Below are positions 15,378-20,330 of a stretch of 20,330 nucleotides of DNA, in pieces; the first letter of the stretch is position 1, and each line of letters opens with the position of its first letter. The position numbers were made by a program, and so were the translations under genes. The notes below the pieces were generated by a model, which did no database searches, had not been told where the DNA came from, and saw nothing but the letters and a program-made list of their open reading frames with translations. Source of the DNA: a bacterium (GTDB lineage Bacteria; Armatimonadota; HRBIN16). Location: positions 1 through 20,330 of the forward strand of contig JANWXG010000011.1 of the NCBI GenBank assembly GCA_025057335.1. The letters run 5' to 3'.

Positions 15378-18300
15378 ATGTCTGAAAACCGGTGGAAACA
15401 ACCTATGCCCTTCGGCTGGAGGGTACAGCCCGACGGCGTGGTGCATGCGGATATGCCGCAGGGGGCGCTGCTGATGGAGGATAGTTTCGCGCAAGCGGGC
15501 GAGCTGGTGGCAACCGTCACTGTGCATCGTGCTGCTACGAACCCCACCTTCTGGAGAACTGTCGGCATCGCCTTGTGGCAGGACGAGCGTTACCACTGGC
15601 GGCTGAACCTCGTGGAGGCGCCTGAAAACCTGCAGTATCGACACGCAGTGGAGCTGCACGAGATGTATGACGGTGTGTGGCTGGCAGGAGGGCAACCTGC
15701 AACCCGTCTCACCGTGAAGGAGGAGTACAGCCAGCCAGGGTGGACGTGGCAGTATGGCAAACCTTACCGCTTGCGCCTGGTGTGGAGCGCGCAGTCCATT
15801 CGGGGCGAGGTGTACGAGGGCGAGACCCTATGCTGGGCATACGAGTGGTTGCTGGACAACCCGAAGGCAGTGCGCGCAGGCTATCTCGGCTTGACCTGTA
15901 ATTGGTTCGACGCCACCTTCTCGCAAGTGGAGACGCGCCATCTGGTCGCTGCGCAGCCTCCTCAGCCTGAACCGAAGCGCATCCCGCCCTATCGCGTGCA
16001 GCATGTGGGAAGAAAGGTAGCGGAGCCGTCTGGCTTCTTCCGCGTGCAGCAGGTAGACGGCGCGTGGTGGTTTGTAGACCCTGATGGCAGGCTCTTCTTC
16101 GCGCTGGGCACAGACCACACGAGCTACTTCGTCCACTGGTGCGAGAAGCTGGGCTACGCGCCCTACCACGAGAACATGAAGCGCAAGCACGGCTCCGAGG
16201 AGGCGTGGGCGGAGGAGACAGCAGAGCGCCTGAAAAGCTGGAATTTCAACATCCTTGCTGCCAATCACTCGCAGCACCTGCGCTATCGGGGGCTGGCGTA
16301 CATCGAGAACATCCTGGGCATGGGACAGGGCTATGCCGCGATAGACCCCCTGGTGCAGCAGGTGCACTGGACGGGCTTCCCCAACGTCTTCTCGCCGCGC
16401 TGGAAGGAGTGGTGTGAGTGGACAGCCTACCAGCGGTGCGCTCCCCTGCACGATGACCCCTGGCTGATTGGCTACTTTCTGGACAACGAGCTAGAGTGGT
16501 TTGGCAAGGACTACAAGCCGTGGGGACTGGCGCTAGAGGCGTTGAAACGCCCGCCAGGGCACGACTCACGTATCGCTCTGGCGCAGCTACTGCGCGAGCG
16601 ATACAGGGGCGACGTCGAGCGGTTCAACCGCGCGTGGGAGGCGAACATTCGCGACTTCGACGACATCGCGCAGAGCGAACAGCCTCCCGCCATCCGCACC
16701 AGAGCGGCGGAAGAGGACGGCATCGCCTTCACACGCCTCGCCGCTGAACGCTATTTTCGCACCTGCGCGGAAGCCATTCGCCGCCATGACCCAAACCATC
16801 TGATACTGGGCTGTCGCTTCGCGGGCGAGGCGCCGCCCATCTTGGACATCGCAGGTAGATACTGCGACGTGGTGAGTATCAATACCTACCCCCGCATCGA
16901 CCTGCGCAGCGGGCGCGTGCTGGAATGGGAGGAGCGGCTGCGCCAGTATCATCAACAGTCACGTCGTCCGCTGATGATTACTGAGTGGAGCTTCCCAGCG
17001 ATGGACAGCGGCTTGCCCAACCAACACGGCGCAGGCATGCGCGTGGATACGCAGGATCAGCGGGCAGAGTGCTTCCGCATCTTCCAAACGACGCTCTTCC
17101 GCTTGCCGTTTATGGTGGGCTCCAACTTCTTCATGTGGGTGGACGAGCCTGCGCTGGGCATCAGCAGTACCTTCCCCGAAGACAGCAATTACGGTCTGGT
17201 GAACGAGCGGGGGGAGCCGTATCGCCTGCTGGTGCAGACCGCGACCGCCCTGCAGGCAAGAGTATACGCCATCCATGCTGAGTCCGCCCGATACTGGGAG
17301 CGGAGCCCACAGCCGCCTCCTCTCTCCATGCCCCGGTTCGCTCGTAGGCGCTGGCGCGTGCCCGATAGTGCCGCGCTCGCCTGGCAGGTGGACCTGCTGA
17401 ACACGGGCAAGCGACCTCTTAGCGGCTGGATTGGCGTAGACCTCCCTGAACATCCGATGGCGCGGGAGGTGTCGGGCGAGTGGCGGTGTCTCAGTGTGGA
17501 CGGCAAGCCGATGCCATTCTACATCGAACCGCTGTTCCGCCAGAGAGTGTGGATACAGGTGAGGGCGCTTCCCCCAGGCAGGGGATGGAATGGGCTGGTC
17601 CTGTTCTCGCCCTCGCGGGAGCGACGGAAGGCGTCTGTGGACACTGTAGCGCCAAACTACTCGCACAGTGTCGGGCAGTTTCATCTGCAGTTCGGTAGCG
17701 AGCGCGCGCCGATACGCACTCTGCAGTGGCAGGGCAAGCGCATTGGCAGCTACACGATACTGGTGCAGCAAGCCTTGCCGCAAATGCAGTGGGTGCCGCC
17801 CAACCAGCACCAGTTACGGTTTGTGAGTGCGCCCTTCGGCTGGTATTTTCGCGGGCAGCTGGCGCATCGCGACGGTTCTGCCATCACAGAGGTGAACCAG
17901 CAAACGGGAGAGTATGCCGCCCAGCAGGCGCGCCCTCGCGACTACCGCGTGGAGTGGGAGCTGGAGGTGCGCGAAGACCTTCCACAACCGATGCTGCTGG
18001 CGCGGATGCGTCGCCTGCACAACCTGAGCAGTAGCCCCCTGCGGGTGGAGGCGGTGTATCACTATCCTCAGAGCCAGCTGGTGGGCGACGGCAGGGACGA
18101 CCAGCCTGCAGGCGTGCCCAACTACTACCTGAACGCAGGCGTATGGAGCCATCCGCAGGCAGGACGGTTTTACGGCGCGATGCCACTGGAGACCGAAAAG
18201 TGGCGGTGCGTCTTCTGGAAAGACCCCTCTGGAGGGCAGCACGCCGACCTGTGGCAAGAGGTGAAGCGCGAGCTGAAGCCGAACGAGGCGATAGCGCTGG

Positions 18301-18428
18301 ACGGCGGCTGGGTAGCACTGCTGGTCGGTGAGGGCGACTTCGGCAAGGGGGACTGGATTCCCCTCGTAGCGCAGGTGCGGTCGCTGGCGGAAGTGGTGAC
18401 GAGAGCGCAATGGATACGCCGACGATAG
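15378..18428 (+). CDS. GH-A clan glycoside hydrolase, beta-agarase (GH50)-like
   Basis: A 1016-residue retaining-type glycosidase candidate. Residues about 1-200 form a concanavalin-like beta-sandwich (glycan-binding style). At 218-248 comes SGFFRVQQVDGAWWFVDPDG then LFFALGTDHT, the conserved entry of agarase-like proteins, leading into a TIM barrel to about 640. GYFLDNELEW supplies the probable acid/base Glu (E371) and LMITEWSF the probable nucleophile (E536), the clan GH-A layout. The remaining about 370 residues are beta-sandwich domains (YRVEWELEVREDLP region). There is no signal peptide, so the enzyme is probably cytoplasmic, acting on imported oligosaccharides; or export is by another route. 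GAGGAG (15365-15370) sets the start. It overlaps the next gene by 19 bases, indicating translational coupling. The exact GH family and substrate are uncertain. Confidence 0.82.
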   Translation: MSENRWKQPMPFGWRVQPDGVVHADMPQGALLMEDSFAQAGELVATVTVHRAATNPTFWRTVGIALWQDERYHWRLNLVEAPENLQYRHAVELHEMYDGVWLAGGQPATRLTVKEEYSQPGWTWQYGKPYRLRLVWSAQSIRGEVYEGETLCWAYEWLLDNPKAVRAGYLGLTCNWFDATFSQVETRHLVAAQPPQPEPKRIPPYRVQHVGRKVAEPSGFFRVQQVDGAWWFVDPDGRLFFALGTDHTSYFVHWCEKLGYAPYHENMKRKHGSEEAWAEETAERLKSWNFNILAANHSQHLRYRGLAYIENILGMGQGYAAIDPLVQQVHWTGFPNVFSPRWKEWCEWTAYQRCAPLHDDPWLIGYFLDNELEWFGKDYKPWGLALEALKRPPGHDSRIALAQLLRERYRGDVERFNRAWEANIRDFDDIAQSEQPPAIRTRAAEEDGIAFTRLAAERYFRTCAEAIRRHDPNHLILGCRFAGEAPPILDIAGRYCDVVSINTYPRIDLRSGRVLEWEERLRQYHQQSRRPLMITEWSFPAMDSGLPNQHGAGMRVDTQDQRAECFRIFQTTLFRLPFMVGSNFFMWVDEPALGISSTFPEDSNYGLVNERGEPYRLLVQTATALQARVYAIHAESARYWERSPQPPPLSMPRFARRRWRVPDSAALAWQVDLLNTGKRPLSGWIGVDLPEHPMAREVSGEWRCLSVDGKPMPFYIEPLFRQRVWIQVRALPPGRGWNGLVLFSPSRERRKASVDTVAPNYSHSVGQFHLQFGSERAPIRTLQWQGKRIGSYTILVQQALPQMQWVPPNQHQLRFVSAPFGWYFRGQLAHRDGSAITEVNQQTGEYAAQQARPRDYRVEWELEVREDLPQPMLLARMRRLHNLSSSPLRVEAVYHYPQSQLVGDGRDDQPAGVPNYYLNAGVWSHPQAGRFYGAMPLETEKWRCVFWKDPSGGQHADLWQEVKRELKPNEAIALDGGWVALLVGEGDFGKGDWIPLVAQVRSLAEVVTRAQWIRRR

Positions 18429-19567
18429 GCATTCTGGGTGGATACGGCAATGTGGGCAGGCATGTAGTGCGCCTGCTGCTGCAACACACGGGGGCGCCCC
18501 TCGTGGTAGCGGGCAGACACATCCTGCGGGCGCGCGAGTTCGCGCGGGAGTGCAACAGGCAGGTGGGAGACGAGCGAGTCTGCGCCGCTTACGCGCACCC
18601 GGCGGAACCCGGGAGCCTGCGACACGCCTTTGAGGGGGCCCAGCTACTCCTCCTCGCCTCGCCGACAGGACGTTTCGCCGAGCAAACGGCGCGTGCGGCG
18701 TTGGATCTGAGTTGTGACTGGCTGGACGTACAGTTCTACACTCCGAAACTGGAGGCTTTGCATCGCCTGCGCGCGCGCATCGAGGGGGCAGGACGCTGTT
18801 TCGTCACGGACGCGGGGTTTGCGCCCGGCTTGCCCGCCCTGCTGGTGCGCTATGCGGCGACGCAACTGGAGGCAGTGGAGACCGCCAACGTGTTCGCCGT
18901 GCTTAGCCCACAGGGCGGCTTCCCCAAGACGCCTTCGCTCTACGAGTTCGCGCGCGAGCTGATGCGTTGTCGCTACGGGGCGTATCGGGATGGCGTGTGG
19001 CGTTTCTCGTCAGGGTTAGGTTTGGGCGAGGCGCGCCAGAGCGAGTTTGGTTTTGGGTTCGGCGCACGCACGTGCCTGCCCCTAATGCTCGAGGAGATGC
19101 GCGCCTTACCTCAGATGCTTCCCTCACTTCAGGAAACGGGTTTTTACATCGCGGGCTTCAACTGGTTCGTAGACTGGGTGGGCGCGCCGCTGCTGTACCT
19201 CGCGGGCAAGATGCTCCCAACCCTCTGGGTGCGCCCGATGGCGAACCTGCTGCACTGGACGACTCGCCTGCTTGCCACTCCGCCGTTCGGTGCTATCCTG
19301 CGGCTCGAATCACATGGCTGGAGAGAGGGACGACGCTACAATCTGGTCTTGCAGCTCTACCATCCCGACCCTTACCTCTTCACTGCGATTGCCGTCGTCG
19401 CGGGTGTGTTGCAGTATCTGCGCGGAGAGGGCAGGAAGACGGGGCTGTGGTTTGCGGGGCATCTATACGAGCCCGTGGGGATGCTGCACGCGATGCGGCA
19501 GATGGGCGTGCAGGTACAGGAGCAGCTCTCGCCCATTCAGGGCGCGTGCCCGTTTTGCGGGAGGTGA
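18410..19567 (+). CDS. saccharopine dehydrogenase-like NAD(P)-dependent oxidoreductase
   Basis: A 385-residue protein with an N-terminal Rossmann fold: TIGILGGYGNVGRHVV (about 5-20, the GxGxxG-type dinucleotide loop), strand PLVVAGRH ending in a basic residue that may favour NADP, then LLLLASPTGRFAEQTARAALD and the family-like segment CFVTDAGFAPGLPALLVRYAA (about 130-150). The C-terminal half is less typical and includes a hydrophobic region (about 243-300: FNWFVDWVGAPLLYLAGKM) that may be a membrane-contact or dimer surface. It ends in ACPFCGR, a two-cysteine tail that could bind metal. The ATG lies inside the end of the hydrolase gene, in another frame, with only a weak ribosome site, so translation probably depends on the upstream gene. 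Role by context: oxidation or reduction of a sugar or its product. Genuine lysine metabolism is unlikely here. Confidence 0.82.
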   Translation: MDTPTIGILGGYGNVGRHVVRLLLQHTGAPLVVAGRHILRAREFARECNRQVGDERVCAAYAHPAEPGSLRHAFEGAQLLLLASPTGRFAEQTARAALDLSCDWLDVQFYTPKLEALHRLRARIEGAGRCFVTDAGFAPGLPALLVRYAATQLEAVETANVFAVLSPQGGFPKTPSLYEFARELMRCRYGAYRDGVWRFSSGLGLGEARQSEFGFGFGARTCLPLMLEEMRALPQMLPSLQETGFYIAGFNWFVDWVGAPLLYLAGKMLPTLWVRPMANLLHWTTRLLATPPFGAILRLESHGWREGRRYNLVLQLYHPDPYLFTAIAVVAGVLQYLRGEGRKTGLWFAGHLYEPVGMLHAMRQMGVQVQEQLSPIQGACPFCGR

Positions 19568-19573
19568 GCCGAG

Positions 19574-20326
19574 CTACTGTAGAAAACTGCTCCTGAGCTC
19601 ATAGTGTTCTACACAGTGAAAGTAGAACCTCGTTACCGTATCGAACGACCGAAAGCGGAACTTGTTGCGTATGCTGGCAAACGGTTCTTGTGATAGGCGT
19701 TGGTCATAGAGAGGGTGTCTCTCTTCAGGAGCAACCAGTACCAGGCGTGCTTCGAAGTCTCTGAGTTCGTACATCTTGAGCATCGAGCTGAGGAAGTCTG
19801 TAGTGGATTCCACTTCGAAGACGTACTTCGGGAACGGATGGGAAGAACGCGAAAACCATATCACATCGCATCGTGCCACCCTCTTCTTCATGTCGGGGTA
19901 AGTGAACTCAGGCACCTGACGCAGGGTACACAAGTCGCCCAACCGCTTACCATCGAAGGTGCGACTGGGGTCTGCGGTATAGGTGTGGTACTCTAAAAAG
20001 TTGCCTATCTCCACGAGCATTCCCTGAATCGCGCTGTGAAGGTCGGTTTGCTTCCGCAAGTAACTCTCCACTGCTTCGCCTCGCTGCGCGTGCTGGTACG
20101 CCGAATCCTGTTGCACTTGCGCGGCTTCTGGCAGGGCATACACGCCGAGCCCTACCTTTACAAAACGTCCCTGCTTAGCGTCGCGGTACAAGACACCCCT
20201 CAAGGTCTTGCGCCAGTCGCCAGAGGGCAGTTGCCGATATTCTCCAGCCCGTTCATAGAGCAGATTGAGCGAGGCTGTGCCTCCGTTCGCCCGCATGATG
20301 CTCTCAATCAAGTCGCTCCACTTCAT
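19574..20326 (-). CDS. winged-helix plus PD-(D/E)XK-like nuclease protein
   Basis: A 250-residue protein; its ATG is only 4 bases from the right edge, so an upstream extension cannot be excluded. Residues 1-68 resemble a HARE-HTH/winged-helix domain (SDLIESIMRANGGTASLNLL .. LRGVLYRDAKQGRFVKVGLGVYAL). After a helical link, residues about 105-245 look like a restriction-endonuclease fold: RCDVIWF (D154), then YVFEVESTTDF (E171, E173), a D..ExE arrangement, and an aliphatic strand ARLVLVAPEER. In known relatives HARE-HTH domains are fused to restriction endonuclease domains, so a DNA-targeting role such as defence is plausible but inferred. It is convergent with the oxidoreductase, six bases between stops, and no terminator. 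Its partner genes, if any, lie outside the window. Confidence 0.65.
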   Translation of the reverse strand: MKWSDLIESIMRANGGTASLNLLYERAGEYRQLPSGDWRKTLRGVLYRDAKQGRFVKVGLGVYALPEAAQVQQDSAYQHAQRGEAVESYLRKQTDLHSAIQGMLVEIGNFLEYHTYTADPSRTFDGKRLGDLCTLRQVPEFTYPDMKKRVARCDVIWFSRSSHPFPKYVFEVESTTDFLSSMLKMYELRDFEARLVLVAPEERHPLYDQRLSQEPFASIRNKFRFRSFDTVTRFYFHCVEHYELRSSFLQ

Positions 20327-20330
20327 CCCG

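Overview
The window reads as a G+C-rich bacterial chromosome segment, most plausibly from an Armatimonadota-like (or neighbouring thermal/soil) lineage. The pointers are a family B DNA polymerase of archaeal flavour in a bacterial gene setting, a secreted protein ending in a type I dockerin-like repeat with the tail FGAVGDE, a PEP-CTERM protein, several large polysaccharide-active proteins (heparinase II/III-like, DUF6259-like, GH-A clan hydrolase), and intergenic DNA full of short palindromic repeats. The taxonomy is inference from protein style, not from a marker gene.

Layout. 1-617: C-terminal part of a PEP-CTERM surface protein, open to the left edge. 623-898: three-copy double-hairpin repeat. 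953-1432: small exported protein of unknown function. 1433-2013: no gene, but a cluster of palindromic repeats. 2014-4243: promoter and a 722-aa family B DNA polymerase ending in a putative beta-clamp-binding motif. 4244-4661: no gene, composite repeat units. 4662-7477: promoter and an exported heparinase II/III-like protein. 7478-7916: second cluster of the same palindromic repeat family. 7917-9041: PepT-like M20 metallopeptidase. On the minus strand, 13826-15121 (dockerin-type protein), 12463-13644 (MFS transporter) and 9063-12363 (DUF6259-like glycosidase, split by a one-base frameshift). From a divergent promoter region (15122-15377) a plus-strand pair follows: a GH-A hydrolase (15378-18428) overlapping a saccharopine-dehydrogenase-like NAD(P) oxidoreductase (18410-19567). 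19574-20326, minus strand: winged-helix plus PD-(D/E)XK-like nuclease protein whose start lies 4 bases from the right edge.

How the genes may work together. The carbohydrate genes suggest breakdown of a complex, possibly uronate-rich or sulfated glycan: an exported lyase-like protein, an exported DUF6259 protein, a probably cytoplasmic GH-A hydrolase coupled to a sugar-type oxidoreductase, and an MFS permease. No regulator, SusC/D pair or exosortase is present, so this is a loose cluster and not a canonical utilisation locus. The polymerase, peptidase and nuclease look unrelated to it.

The most notable sequence-level observations are the palindromic repeat family with compensatory stem changes, the frameshift in the DUF6259 gene, the polymerase C-terminal clamp motif, and the well-formed promoter with a palindrome at the predicted start of the dockerin-gene transcript.
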